Assembly: GCA_045536155.1 (NCBI GenBank)
Contig: JAZSMZ010000049.1
Location: forward strand, 1 to 17,509
DNA: 17,509 nucleotides
Source: JAZQNC01 sp045536155
GTDB lineage: Bacteria; Bacillota; Clostridia; Oscillospirales; CAG-272
Reading direction: 5' to 3'
Under the pieces are notes generated by a model. That model was not told where the DNA came from and made no database searches. It saw only the letters and a list, made by a program, of their open reading frames with translations. The position numbers and the translations under genes are program-made. Every line of letters begins with the position of its first letter. Positions within the stretch are counted from its first letter, which is position 1. Below are positions 1 through 7,611 of the stretch, piece by piece.

Positions 1-1426
1 TGATATCGGCATCCTTTGCGTACTTTGCAGACAGCCAGTGAATTGTGCCCTTGGTCTTGCGGCCGTCGGCGGGATTCCCGTTGCCGGTTTCAAGATCAGC
101 AGTGCAGCGAAGCTCTGCAATCGAACCGTCATCATTTTTGACAATCTCGTTGAGCTTGACGATGTATCCGCCCATAAGACGAACCTCTCCGTCGGGTTTG
201 AGACGGTGGAACTTCGGAGGGGGAACTTCGGCAAAGTCGTCGGCATCGATATAGATCTCACGTGTGAAGTACACCTCGCGTGTGCCTGCATCGGGATTGC
301 TCGGATTGTTGGGCAGGTTAAAGATCTCCTCTTTATCCTCGGGATAGTTGGTGATAACCACCTTAATGGGCTTCATGATAGCGATTCTGCGGTCTGCCGA
401 TTCGTTGAGTTCCTCGCGGATGCAATGCTCAAGCAGACGAATATCAATAAGACTGTTGACCTTGGCAATACCAGAGCGGCGGACAAACTCAAAAATTGAA
501 GAAGGAGTATATCCGCGGCGGCGAAGCGCACAGAGTGTAGGCATACGAGGATCATCCCAGCCGTCAACGTAGTTGTCGTATACAAGCTTGCGCAGATAGC
601 GCTTGGACATTACTGTGTTGGTAACGTTCATTCTCGCAAACTCGATCTGACGGGGTTCGGGCTTGAAAAGACCGAGGCTCTTGACAACCCAGTTGTAGAG
701 AGGACGGTTATTTTCGAATTCAAGCGAGCAGAGGGAATATGTGATACCCTCGGTTGCATCCTGAATCGGATGAGCATAGTCATAAAGGGGATAGATGCAC
801 CATTTTGTACCCTGACGGTAGTGTGGAGTATGCTTGATGCGGTAGATGGCAGGGTCACGCATGCAGATGTTGGGCGATGCCATGTCGATCTTTGCGCGAA
901 GGGTATGAGTTCCGTCAGCAAACTCACCGTTTTTCATTCTCTCAAACAAATCGAGATTTTCTTCGATGGATCTGTCGCGGTAGGGGCTGTTTTTGCCGGG
1001 CTCGGTAAGAGTTCCGCGGTAGCTGTTCATCTCCTCAGCGCTGAGGTCGCAGACGAACGCGAGTCCCTTTTTGATAAGAATTACTGCATATTCATAGCAT
1101 TTTTCAAAATAATCGGAGCCGTAGAATATACCGCCGTCCGGGATTGCACCAAGCCAGCAAAGATCCTCATATATCGATTTAACGAATTCGGGGTCTTCCT
1201 TTGCAGGGTTGGTATCGTCATAGCGAAGGTTGAACTTGCCGCCGTATTTTTTTGCGGTCATATAGTTGATATATATAGCCTTTGCCGAACCGATGTGGAG
1301 ATATCCGTTGGGCTCGGGAGGGAAGCGTGTGTGAACGTGGTCGCGCCAGCCGTTTTCTTCGCTGGGCGAAGACGCTAATTCCTCATCGATAAAATCATGA
1401 ATAAAATTGGAGGTGGTCTCTTCCAT
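1..1426 (-). CDS. glnS: Glutaminyl-tRNA synthetase (GlnRS), 3' end missing
   Basis: Class I aminoacyl-tRNA synthetase that charges tRNA-Gln with glutamine in the cytoplasm. The frame is open from ATG at 1426 to the window edge, giving about 475 of the roughly 550 residues usual for the family; the C-terminal anticodon-binding barrel is cut off. The N-terminal catalytic fold shows RFPPEPNGYLHIGS (about residues 34-47), diagnostic of GlnRS rather than GluRS, then NLRYDDTNP and VMSKR (272-276), the KMSKS equivalent. The last visible residues, around KGTIHWLSAKYA, are also typical of GlnRS. The HIGH signature reads HIGS. A Shine-Dalgarno sequence AAGGAACG (1437-1444) lies 10 nt before the start. 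The gene follows gltX by 45 bp on the same strand, with no terminator seen between, so co-transcription is likely. Confidence 0.96.
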   Translation of the reverse strand, partial: MEETTSNFIHDFIDEELASSPSEENGWRDHVHTRFPPEPNGYLHIGSAKAIYINYMTAKKYGGKFNLRYDDTNPAKEDPEFVKSIYEDLCWLGAIPDGGIFYGSDYFEKCYEYAVILIKKGLAFVCDLSAEEMNSYRGTLTEPGKNSPYRDRSIEENLDLFERMKNGEFADGTHTLRAKIDMASPNICMRDPAIYRIKHTPHYRQGTKWCIYPLYDYAHPIQDATEGITYSLCSLEFENNRPLYNWVVKSLGLFKPEPRQIEFARMNVTNTVMSKRYLRKLVYDNYVDGWDDPRMPTLCALRRRGYTPSSIFEFVRRSGIAKVNSLIDIRLLEHCIREELNESADRRIAIMKPIKVVITNYPEDKEEIFNLPNNPSNPDAGTREVYFTREIYIDADDFAEVPPPKFHRLKPDGEVRLMGGYIVKLNEIVKNDDGSIAELRCTADLETGNGNPADGRKTKGTIHWLSAKYAKDADI

Positions 1427-1471
1427 TGTTTTGTACCGTTCCTTAGTCAGAATATATATTAATAATTGTTT

Positions 1472-3139
1472 TTAAAACTGTCCGTTTGCCATCATTTCAA
1501 CAGCGGCATCGATTCTCTTTATAACTCTGTCATAACCGATGATCTGCATTACGGTGTAAAGATCAGGCGATGCAGATTTGCCTGTAACTGCCACGCGGAT
1601 AAAGTTGGATACAGTTCCGATATTTCCGAGAGGATATGCCTCGGGATTTTTCTTGTATTCCTTCATTTCGGTGCAATATCCGAGCTTGCCGGCGATCTCC
1701 TTGATCTTTTCAAACCAGACAGAGGCATCGTCGCTTATATCGAAAGTCTTTTTGAATTCGCGAAGAACTTCAATGATGTGTCCTCGTCCGATGCCCTCAA
1801 GGCGGTCGAGATACTCAAAGGAATCGTCGTAGAAGAGGCAAATGTAGCTTTCAACCTCGCTCCATTTGCCGATATCCTTTCTCGGCTTGTTTCCGCCGCG
1901 TCCGATGGCAAATATCTGCTTTGCATAGTTGGCATCGCTCTCAAGACGTTCTGCAAGAGAAGAGTCGTACTCTTTCGCCCACAAAAGAACCTGATCGTAT
2001 ACCTCGTCGGTGGTAAGACGCGAGATGAAAGTGCGGCTGATATCGTTTAACTTGTCATAATCAAACACACAACCCGAGGGCGACATCTTCTTTATGGTGA
2101 AGGGGAACTCGGTGTAGCTCTTTTCTACGTTTGCTGCGCGCCACTCCTCATAGTTGGAATTGATAAGTGTGAGGATGTATTCGGTTGTAACGTCAACGGG
2201 ATAACCGTCGCCATAGAAGAAGGACATTGCAAACTCGGGATCCTTGCGCTTGGAGAGCTTGCGCTTTTTGCCGTCCTCAAATTTGAGCACCTGCGCGGTG
2301 TGGATGTATTTGGGCATCTTGAATCCGAGCGCACGGAAAAGCTCAATGTGAAGGGGAAGGGAGGGCAGCCAGCTTTCGTCGCGTACAACGTGAGTGGTAC
2401 GCATGAGGTGGTCGTCAACCGCGTGTGCGAGATGGTAGTCCGGAATGCCGTCCGATTTCAAAATTACGTGGTCGATAAAGTTTGGGGTTACGTCAACAGT
2501 ACCCTTAACAAGGTCAGTAAACTTCATTGTCTGACCTTCAACACCATCGGAGCGAAGACGGAGCACAAAAGGTTTACCTGCGTCAAGCTGCTCTTTGATC
2601 TTCTCAATGGAAGCGTCACGCCAGATCGCCCATTTGCCGTAGTAGCCAGGGGTGAGCTTGTTTGCCTCCTGCTCTGCGCGGATCGCGCTGAGCTCTTCGG
2701 GAGTACAGAAGCAGGGATAGGCCTTGCCTTCGCTGACAAGCTTCTTCGCATATACGTGATATATCTCAACGCGATGAGATTGACGGTAGGGGCCGTAGTC
2801 GCCCTTGTCACCGTCGATGGTTGCGCCTTCGTCAAATTTGATGCCGTATTTTTCGAGCATCTCGATGATCATCTGAACGCCGCCCTCGACTTCGCGCTTG
2901 GAGTCGGTGTCTTCAATTCTCAAAAAGAGTACGCCGTTCGACTGATGTGCGAGTCTTTCGTCGGTCAGCGCTCCGTAGAAGTTGCCGAGATGAATAAAAC
3001 CGGTAGGAGAGGGAGCGAGACGGGTTACCTTTGCGCCTTCGGGCAGATTGCGGGGAGGATAGCGCTCCTCCAGATCTTCTGCTGTGAGCGTAACGTTGGG
3101 ATAAAGCAGCTCTGACAGAGCCTTGTAGTCCATTTCCAT
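1472..3139 (-). CDS. gltX: Glutamyl-tRNA synthetase (GluRS), clostridial long form
   Basis: Class I synthetase of 555 residues that attaches glutamate to tRNA-Glu. Visible motifs are LAPSPTGFIHLGN (41-53, HIGH region), FLRIEDTD (about 72-79), and GKKRKLSKR with KLSKR at 294-298, followed by KDPEFAMSFF. An N-terminal extension of about 37 residues precedes the catalytic core, and the C-terminal half (about 350-555) is a helical region that differs from the textbook E. coli anticodon-binding domain. The ATG at 3139 is preceded by GAAAGGC (3147-3153) at good spacing; the ATG two codons on is a weaker alternative. The MBL-fold gene ends 35 bp upstream. A TATAAT at 3168-3173 has no recognisable -35, so an internal promoter is only possible. 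I do not see whether the enzyme also charges tRNA-Gln; the adjacent GlnRS suggests it need not. Confidence 0.96.
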   Translation of the reverse strand: MEMDYKALSELLYPNVTLTAEDLEERYPPRNLPEGAKVTRLAPSPTGFIHLGNFYGALTDERLAHQSNGVLFLRIEDTDSKREVEGGVQMIIEMLEKYGIKFDEGATIDGDKGDYGPYRQSHRVEIYHVYAKKLVSEGKAYPCFCTPEELSAIRAEQEANKLTPGYYGKWAIWRDASIEKIKEQLDAGKPFVLRLRSDGVEGQTMKFTDLVKGTVDVTPNFIDHVILKSDGIPDYHLAHAVDDHLMRTTHVVRDESWLPSLPLHIELFRALGFKMPKYIHTAQVLKFEDGKKRKLSKRKDPEFAMSFFYGDGYPVDVTTEYILTLINSNYEEWRAANVEKSYTEFPFTIKKMSPSGCVFDYDKLNDISRTFISRLTTDEVYDQVLLWAKEYDSSLAERLESDANYAKQIFAIGRGGNKPRKDIGKWSEVESYICLFYDDSFEYLDRLEGIGRGHIIEVLREFKKTFDISDDASVWFEKIKEIAGKLGYCTEMKEYKKNPEAYPLGNIGTVSNFIRVAVTGKSASPDLYTVMQIIGYDRVIKRIDAAVEMMANGQF

Positions 3140-3174
3140 TGTTATTGCCTTTCATTTATGTGAAATAATTATAA

Positions 3175-3798
3175 TCAGTTTATAAGCGCGAGATTGTACA
3201 TTCTCTCGTGCGAAAGTCGGGTAGAGGGACCGTGACCGGGATATACCTTATAGTCGCCCTCAAGCTTTGAAAGTCTCTCAAGAGATTTGAGAAGAACGCG
3301 GTAGTTTCCACTGTATAGATCATAGCGTCCGATGTCTTCTTTGAAAAGAGTGTCGCCCGATATGATAATATCGTCAAACATAAGGCATATCGATCCGCCG
3401 GTGTGACCGGGAGTGTGCAATATTATGATCTCGCTGTTGCCGAGTTTGATAACGTCACCCTCGTCAAGCATTACCTCAGCCTTTCTGATAACGTCATCTC
3501 TTGCACCGAACTGCTTCATGTATGTTTTTGTCGGGTCGCCGAGCATTTCGTTGTCGTAAGGATGAATGGCCAAGGGCGCACCCGTAAGATCGCGCAACTC
3601 TTCAAGAGCGAGCATGTGGTCGAAATGTCCATGAGTCAAAACGATATATTTAAGCTTTAAATTAAGCGAATTTATCTTTTCGTAAATGCGGTTTGCATCA
3701 TCGGCCGGGTCAACAACAATGCATTCCTTTGATTGGTCGTCGATAACGAAATAGCAGTTGGTGCCCATTGAACCAAGTATGAAAGTGAGCAGCTTCAT
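3175..3798 (-). CDS. MBL-fold metallo-hydrolase, glyoxalase II-like
   Basis: 207-residue cytoplasmic metallo-beta-lactamase-fold hydrolase. Its metal ligands are visible in order: H56-x-H58-x-D60-H61 (within VLTHGHFDHM), HTPGHTGGS near residue 131, GDTLF near 151 and PGHG near 188. The length and these motifs match the short bacterial hydroxyacylglutathione-hydrolase-like proteins (YcbL/GloB-related), which hydrolyse thioesters or related esters. The actual substrate cannot be read from the sequence, and many clostridia lack glutathione, so GloB activity should not be assumed. There is no signal peptide or membrane segment. ATG at 3798 has AAGGG about 12 nt upstream. The gene is first in a leftward unit with gltX and glnS, behind the promoter at 3834-3862. 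Confidence 0.88.
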   Translation of the reverse strand: MKLLTFILGSMGTNCYFVIDDQSKECIVVDPADDANRIYEKINSLNLKLKYIVLTHGHFDHMLALEELRDLTGAPLAIHPYDNEMLGDPTKTYMKQFGARDDVIRKAEVMLDEGDVIKLGNSEIIILHTPGHTGGSICLMFDDIIISGDTLFKEDIGRYDLYSGNYRVLLKSLERLSKLEGDYKVYPGHGPSTRLSHERMYNLALIN

Positions 3799-3833
3799 TT
3801 GAACAAAATACCCTTATTATAAATATATAGCTT

Positions 3834-3862
3834 ATTATAACACATATAAATTGATTTGTCTA
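3834..3862 (-). promoter_or_regulatory. Sigma-A-type promoter for the MBL-gltX-glnS unit
   Basis: On the minus strand TAGACA (3857-3862) and TATAAT (3834-3839) are separated by exactly 17 bp. A TG one base before the -10 gives an extended -10. The predicted transcript starts near 3827, about 28 nt before the ATG at 3798. Confidence 0.75.
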
Positions 3863-3904
3863 TAAATTATTGCCAAAAAAATGGCTGAAAGTTCAAAAAA
3901 TCAC

Positions 3905-3938
3905 AAAAAAACCGGCCGCAAAGATAAGCGGCCGACCG
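3905..3938 (-). terminator. Intrinsic terminator of the SGNH hydrolase gene
   Basis: On the minus strand a GC-rich stem (3928-3934 pairing with 3913-3919, CGGCCGC/GCGGCCG) with an 8-nt loop is followed by a run of seven T (complement of 3905-3911). It lies just after the hydrolase stop codon and upstream of the next promoter. Confidence 0.85.
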
Positions 3939-3951
3939 TTTGTGATTTAAA

Positions 3952-4560
3952 TTAAAGAATAACCTTTTTGAAAGCTTCGAGATAGTGCTTCGCGATAAGT
4001 CTGGCGCCTGCCTCGGTGGGGTGAACACCGTCTGCAGCCCAATAGGTGGGGGCAGCGGTAATCGATTCGGATGCAAAGATTCCGTCAAGCGGGATGAATG
4101 CATCGGCATATTCACGGGCAAGCTTGCGGGTGATCTGTACCTTGGGATCAAGATCCTCGCGGAAGAAGGCCTTGTCATCGGTGTAGCACAAAAACTGCTC
4201 CATGATGATTATTTTTGCTTTGGTCTTTGCCTTAAGAGCCTCAAGACAGGCACGGTAGCTCGCTTCAAACTGATCGTTGGGGATCCAGTCGCGCTGCTCG
4301 GCGTGATGCCATGTGTCGTTTACGCCGATAAGGATGGAGATAACGTCGGGCTGTAAATCAATGGCATCATGATCCCATCTGTTTAGAAGATCCTGGATCT
4401 TGTGACCGCTGATACCGCGATTGATGAATTCAAATTCTGCTCGCGGATATGCGTTTTTGATGTTTTCGATTGCATATTTTACGTAACCTTGTCCGATGCC
4501 GTTTTCATCGCTGAAACGGCCTGCATCGGTAATGCTGTCGCCCTGAAAAAGTATTCTCAT
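3952..4560 (-). CDS. SGNH/GDSL-family hydrolase (esterase or lipase type)
   Basis: 202-residue serine hydrolase of the SGNH superfamily. All four sequence blocks are present: GDSIT with the nucleophile S9 (block I), NRGISG with G49 (block II), IGVND with N81 (block III) and DGVHPT with D177 and H180 (block V). These give the Ser-Asp-His triad plus the oxyanion-hole Gly and Asn. There is no signal peptide or transmembrane segment, so it is probably cytoplasmic. The family removes acyl or acetyl groups from lipids, sugars or other esters, and the substrate here is unknown. GAGG (4571-4574) lies 10 nt upstream of ATG. The gene stands alone between its own promoter and terminator. Confidence 0.9.
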   Translation of the reverse strand: MRILFQGDSITDAGRFSDENGIGQGYVKYAIENIKNAYPRAEFEFINRGISGHKIQDLLNRWDHDAIDLQPDVISILIGVNDTWHHAEQRDWIPNDQFEASYRACLEALKAKTKAKIIIMEQFLCYTDDKAFFREDLDPKVQITRKLAREYADAFIPLDGIFASESITAAPTYWAADGVHPTEAGARLIAKHYLEAFKKVIL

Positions 4561-4595
4561 AATAGTAAAACCTCACTGTGAGTGTATTTGAATCA

Positions 4596-4624
4596 ATTGT
4601 AGCACCAAAATACGAATAAATCAA
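4596..4624 (-). promoter_or_regulatory. Promoter of the SGNH hydrolase gene
   Basis: On the minus strand TTGATT (4619-4624) and TACAAT (4596-4601) are spaced 17 bp apart, placing the start of transcription about 30 nt before the ATG at 4560. It diverges from the lysine transporter promoter about 50 bp away. Confidence 0.7.
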
Positions 4625-4674
4625 TATCTTTGCATATTTTTTCATTCAAATCGCAAATAAATTCATTTATCTGC

Positions 4675-4703
4675 TTGACAAAACATAAAAACGGGTGTAT
4701 AAT
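4675..4703 (+). promoter_or_regulatory. Consensus sigma-A promoter of the lysine transport operon
   Basis: A perfect TTGACA (4675-4680) and a perfect TATAAT (4698-4703) are separated by 17 bp. Transcription should start near 4710, about 45 nt before the riboswitch aptamer. A full-consensus promoter fits a gene whose control lies in the leader rather than at initiation. Confidence 0.9.
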
Positions 4704-4755
4704 GGCGATAATCTGTAGAAAACACAGAAATTATTTTAAAAATCAAATCGAATCG

Positions 4756-4923
4756 TCATAAAATAGAGGCGCGGTTTTCATCAGTAGCACTCCGAAAAAG
4801 GCAAATTGCGGAGATGCGAAAGGGGCGACCGCCGAAGTGGCACAATAATTGCCTTGATGTGTGCTGCTGGGCTGTGTGGAAATACCTCACGGACTGTCAC
4901 GTAATGTGAAGCGCTATCAATGA
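4756..4923 (+). ncRNA. Lysine riboswitch (L-box) aptamer
   Basis: The leader carries the conserved blocks of the lysine riboswitch in the right order. These are ATAGAGGCGCGG with the following AGTA (4763-4786), GCGAAAGGGGCGACCGCCGA (4816-4835), then GGGCTG, GGACTGTCAC and GCGCTATC (4869-4918). The closing P1 stem can be drawn as TCAT and ATAG (4756-4766) with CTAT and ATGA (4914-4923). The local P5 hairpin is TCAC/GTGA at 4897-4909. Recognition comes from comparison with the known B. subtilis lysC L-box; I could not run a covariance search. The aptamer is followed directly by an intrinsic terminator, so the expected logic is that lysine binding favours termination and lowers transporter expression. 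Confidence 0.93.
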
Positions 4924-4960
4924 TGTTCACGTTTAAGTATGATATTGCTATTCATCTTTA

Positions 4961-4992
4961 ACGGAACCGCTTTACATGGCGGTTCCGTTTTT
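4961..4992 (+). terminator. Riboswitch expression-platform terminator
   Basis: A perfect 10-bp stem (4961-4970 pairing with 4979-4988, ACGGAACCGC/GCGGTTCCGT) with an 8-nt loop is followed by TTTTT. It lies between the lysine aptamer and the Shine-Dalgarno site of the binding-protein gene, the standard place for transcription attenuation. Confidence 0.92.
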
Positions 4993-5011
4993 GATTTGAA
5001 AGGAAAGAAAA

Positions 5012-5869
5012 ATGAAAAAGCTCGCATTGATTCTCGCACTCATCATGGCATTCTCCTGTGTATGCCTCACATCCTGCACAACCGCTAACGACGATAACGG
5101 CGATAAGTTCGTTTTCACCGTAGGTATGGAATGTGCTTACGCTCCCTATAACTGGACTCAGATGAACGATTCCAACGGCGCTGTTCCGATCTCCAACGTT
5201 CCCGGTGCTTATGCAAACGGTTACGACGTTATGATCGCAAAGAAAATCTGCGAAGAGAACGGCTGGGAGCTTGAGATCGTCTCCAGCGAATGGGGCTCTC
5301 TTACTCCCGCAGTTCAGGCAGGTACAATGGATGCAAATATTGCCGGTCAGTCAATGACAGCCGACCGTCTTGCTGAGGTTGACATGGCAGGCCCCTACTA
5401 CTACGCTACCATCGTTTGCGTTACCACCAAGGACAGCCCCTATGCAAATGCCAAGTCTATTGCTGACCTTGCCGGCGGCCGCTGCACCTCTCAGTCGGGT
5501 ACCATCTGGTATGACTCCTGCCTTACCCAGATCGAAGGCGCTGAGCTCCTTCCCCCTGCAGATAATGCTCCCGCTATGACCATGCAGCTCCAGACCAAGG
5601 TGGTTGATTTCATCTGCACCGATATGCCCACCGCTATGGCTGCAGTTGCAAAGGACGATAACCTCGTTATCCTCGACTTCTCGGGCACCGACGGCGACTT
5701 CCAGTTTGCTACCGAGGAAGAGCGCGCTGAAAACGTAAATATCGGTATCGCAGTAAAGAAGGGCAATACCGAACTCAAAAATGCTATCGACGCCGTTCTC
5801 TCCAAGATGACTGTTGAAGATTTCAACAACATCATGAATCAGGCTATTGCTATCCAGCCCGAAATCTAA
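5012..5869 (+). CDS. Lysine (cationic amino acid) ABC transporter substrate-binding lipoprotein
   Basis: 285-residue extracytoplasmic solute receptor of the SBP_bac_3 (HisJ/GlnH-like) family. The N-terminus is a lipoprotein signal: KK, a hydrophobic stretch and the lipobox LTSC, with Cys22 as the lipidated residue. The mature domain starts with FVFTVGMECAYAPYNW and contains YDVMIAKKICEENGWELE, typical of amino acid receptors of this fold. Family membership alone does not identify the ligand; the upstream lysine riboswitch does, by inference. Codon use is strongly biased to C-ending and preferred codons (GCT, AAC, CTC, ACC), as expected for an abundant receptor. AAAGGA lies 8-9 nt before ATG. 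The gene is first in the operon, followed after 83 bp by the permease. Confidence 0.92.
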   Translation: MKKLALILALIMAFSCVCLTSCTTANDDNGDKFVFTVGMECAYAPYNWTQMNDSNGAVPISNVPGAYANGYDVMIAKKICEENGWELEIVSSEWGSLTPAVQAGTMDANIAGQSMTADRLAEVDMAGPYYYATIVCVTTKDSPYANAKSIADLAGGRCTSQSGTIWYDSCLTQIEGAELLPPADNAPAMTMQLQTKVVDFICTDMPTAMAAVAKDDNLVILDFSGTDGDFQFATEEERAENVNIGIAVKKGNTELKNAIDAVLSKMTVEDFNNIMNQAIAIQPEI

Positions 5870-5896
5870 GTTTAACCAATACAGCATGTTTTTCGA

Positions 5897-5922
5897 TCAA
5901 CCGGCCCATTTGGGTCGGTTGA
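5897..5922 (+). other. Intercistronic hairpin between receptor and permease genes
   Basis: An 11-bp stem (5897-5907 with 5912-5922, one G-U wobble) closes on an ATTT loop. No T-run follows, only CTTAACG, so it is a weak terminator at best. Hairpins in this position in ABC operons commonly protect upstream mRNA or limit readthrough so the receptor is made in excess; that role is inferred here. Confidence 0.7.
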
Positions 5923-5952
5923 CTTAACGTATTTTAGTAAAGGAGATCCGAT

Positions 5953-6834
5953 ATGAACAAGCTCGTCGAGCTGTGTCAGGACGTTGCCCGACTTTGGGAA
6001 AATTACGATGCCATGTATCTCAGAGGCATCTGGAGCACCTTGCTTTTGGCGCTTGTGGCTACCCTGATCGGATGCATCATCGGTCTTGTATGCGGTATTC
6101 TCAATACTATTCCGTACAGCAAGAACGACAATATATTCAAACGCTTTTTCTTGAAGCTGATCCGCGTTATCGTTCGCATATACGTTGAAGTGTTCCGCGG
6201 TACTCCCATGGTACTTCAAGCGGTGTTTATCTTCTACGGCCTGCCTTATTTTACCGATTCGGCATTGCGATTTAATTCGGTATGGGCGGCAGCTATACTT
6301 ATAGTTTCCATCAATACGGGCGCATATATGGCTGAATCTGTCCGCGGAGGTATTATATCCATCGATCCCGGTCAGACAGAGGGTGCCAAGGCCGTCGGTA
6401 TGAACCACGTTCAGACCATGCTCCACGTTATTTTGCCTCAGGCACTGCGTAATATCATGCCCCAGATCGGCAATAACTTCATCATCAACGTCAAGGATAC
6501 CTCCGTTATGTTTATCATAAGCTTTACGGAATTCTTTGCGGCTCACCGTTATATCGTCGGTGTAAACAATATGTATTTCCCGTCGGCAACCATTGAAATG
6601 ATCGGATACCTTACAATGACCCTCGCCGCATCCTTCCTGCTCCGTTGGATCGAAAAGAAGATGGACGGATCGGACAGCTACGAGCTTGTGCAGACCGATT
6701 CGCTTACCATGACCGCCGGTACATATAATCATCCCCATAAAGGAAGTCCGTTTGACGAGCTTTCAAAGGAAAAGAGAGAACAAATCAAGATGTCGCTGAA
6801 AAACCGCAACGGCAGTACGAGAGGAGATCGCTGA
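5953..6834 (+). CDS. Amino acid ABC transporter permease (HisM/GlnP-type) with long C-terminal tail
   Basis: 293-residue membrane component of the polar amino acid ABC transporter, inferred to import lysine. The first transmembrane segment is near residues 18-42 (from IWSTLLLALVA), and further hydrophobic segments follow to about residue 230. VEVFRGTPM (about 78-86) is the family signature. The cytoplasmic EAA loop that docks on the ATPase begins near E143 (EGAKAVGMNHV) and ends with the LPQALRNIMPQ region. After R231-W232 there is a hydrophilic tail of about 60 residues that most family members lack. AAGGAG precedes ATG at good spacing. The ATPase gene starts one base after the stop codon. 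One permease gene suggests a homodimeric channel. Confidence 0.93.
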   Translation: MNKLVELCQDVARLWENYDAMYLRGIWSTLLLALVATLIGCIIGLVCGILNTIPYSKNDNIFKRFFLKLIRVIVRIYVEVFRGTPMVLQAVFIFYGLPYFTDSALRFNSVWAAAILIVSINTGAYMAESVRGGIISIDPGQTEGAKAVGMNHVQTMLHVILPQALRNIMPQIGNNFIINVKDTSVMFIISFTEFFAAHRYIVGVNNMYFPSATIEMIGYLTMTLAASFLLRWIEKKMDGSDSYELVQTDSLTMTAGTYNHPHKGSPFDELSKEKREQIKMSLKNRNGSTRGDR

Positions 6835-6835
6835 T

Positions 6836-7573
6836 ATGTCAGAACTTATTTTGCAGGTACAGCATCTTTCCAAATCCTTCGGCAAGCACGAGGTTTTGCG
6901 CGATATAGATTTTTCGGTAAAGCGCGGTGACGTAACCAGTATAATCGGCGCATCGGGCTCGGGTAAATCCACTCTTTTGCGCTGTATCAATCTTCTTGAA
7001 ACGCCTACGTCAGGATCGATCCTTTATCACGGCGATGACATCGTCAAATTAAAGGGAGGCGCCGCAAAATACCGCTCCCACGTCGGAATGGTGTTCCAGT
7101 CGTTCAATCTCTTTAACAATATGACGGTTCTGAAAAACTGTATGGTCGGTCAGCAGGTGGTGCTTAAAAAGAGCGCGTCCGAGGCAAAGGAAATGGCTCT
7201 TCAGTACCTTGAAAAGGTAGGCATGGCACCCTATGTAAATGCAAAACCCCGTCAGCTTTCGGGCGGACAAAAGCAGAGAGTCGCAATCGCACGCGCACTC
7301 GCAATGCAGCCCGAGGTACTGCTTTTCGACGAGCCCACCTCGGCTCTCGACCCTGAAATGGTCGGCGAGGTACTCGAGGTCATGCGTAATCTTGCATCCG
7401 AGGGTATGACGATGCTTGTCGTAACTCATGAAATGTCCTTTGCACGCGATATTTCGAATAAGATCGTGTATATGCATAACGGCGTTATATGCGAAGAGGG
7501 CACACCCGAACAGCTGTTTGAAAATCCTCGTGAACAGCAGACTAAAGACTTTTTGGCAAGATTCAGAAAGTGA
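6836..7573 (+). CDS. Amino acid ABC transporter ATP-binding protein (GlnQ/HisP-type)
   Basis: 245-residue nucleotide-binding subunit that powers the importer. The motifs are complete: Walker A GASGSGKST (38-46), Q-loop in VFQSFNLF (about 86-93), signature LSGGQ (141-145), Walker B ending in D165-E166 (LLFDEP), D-loop SALD, and switch histidine H198 (VVTHE). Length and motif spacing match the family. The Shine-Dalgarno GAGGAG lies inside the end of the permease gene, and ATG comes one base after its TGA, so translational coupling is likely. The gene closes the lysine transport operon and is followed by the terminator at 7581-7608. Confidence 0.95.
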   Translation: MSELILQVQHLSKSFGKHEVLRDIDFSVKRGDVTSIIGASGSGKSTLLRCINLLETPTSGSILYHGDDIVKLKGGAAKYRSHVGMVFQSFNLFNNMTVLKNCMVGQQVVLKKSASEAKEMALQYLEKVGMAPYVNAKPRQLSGGQKQRVAIARALAMQPEVLLFDEPTSALDPEMVGEVLEVMRNLASEGMTMLVVTHEMSFARDISNKIVYMHNGVICEEGTPEQLFENPREQQTKDFLARFRK

Positions 7574-7580
7574 ATATAAA

Positions 7581-7608
7581 AAATCCTTCCCGATTTCGGG
7601 AAGGATTT
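7581..7608. terminator. Bidirectional terminator between convergent genes
   Basis: A 13-bp perfect stem (7581-7593 with 7596-7608) is flanked by a T-rich tract on the plus strand (TTTTCTTTATTTT) and a run of T on the minus strand (complement of the A tract at 7578-7583). It sits between the ATPase stop and the stop of the convergent acyl-CoA synthetase gene, so it can serve both. Confidence 0.9.
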
Positions 7609-7611
7609 TCT

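Noticed and set aside
2300..3115. Long open frame on the plus strand opposite gltX (271 codons)
   Set aside because: It is antisense to a gene with all GluRS motifs, has no recognisable domain and no start signal. Long antisense frames also occur opposite glnS, the permease, the acyl-CoA synthetase and paaK, so this is an effect of codon bias.
5872..6738. Open frame of 288 codons on the minus strand opposite the permease
   Set aside because: The plus strand clearly encodes a complete permease within a coupled operon. The antisense product is Cys/His/Asp-rich without any family pattern.
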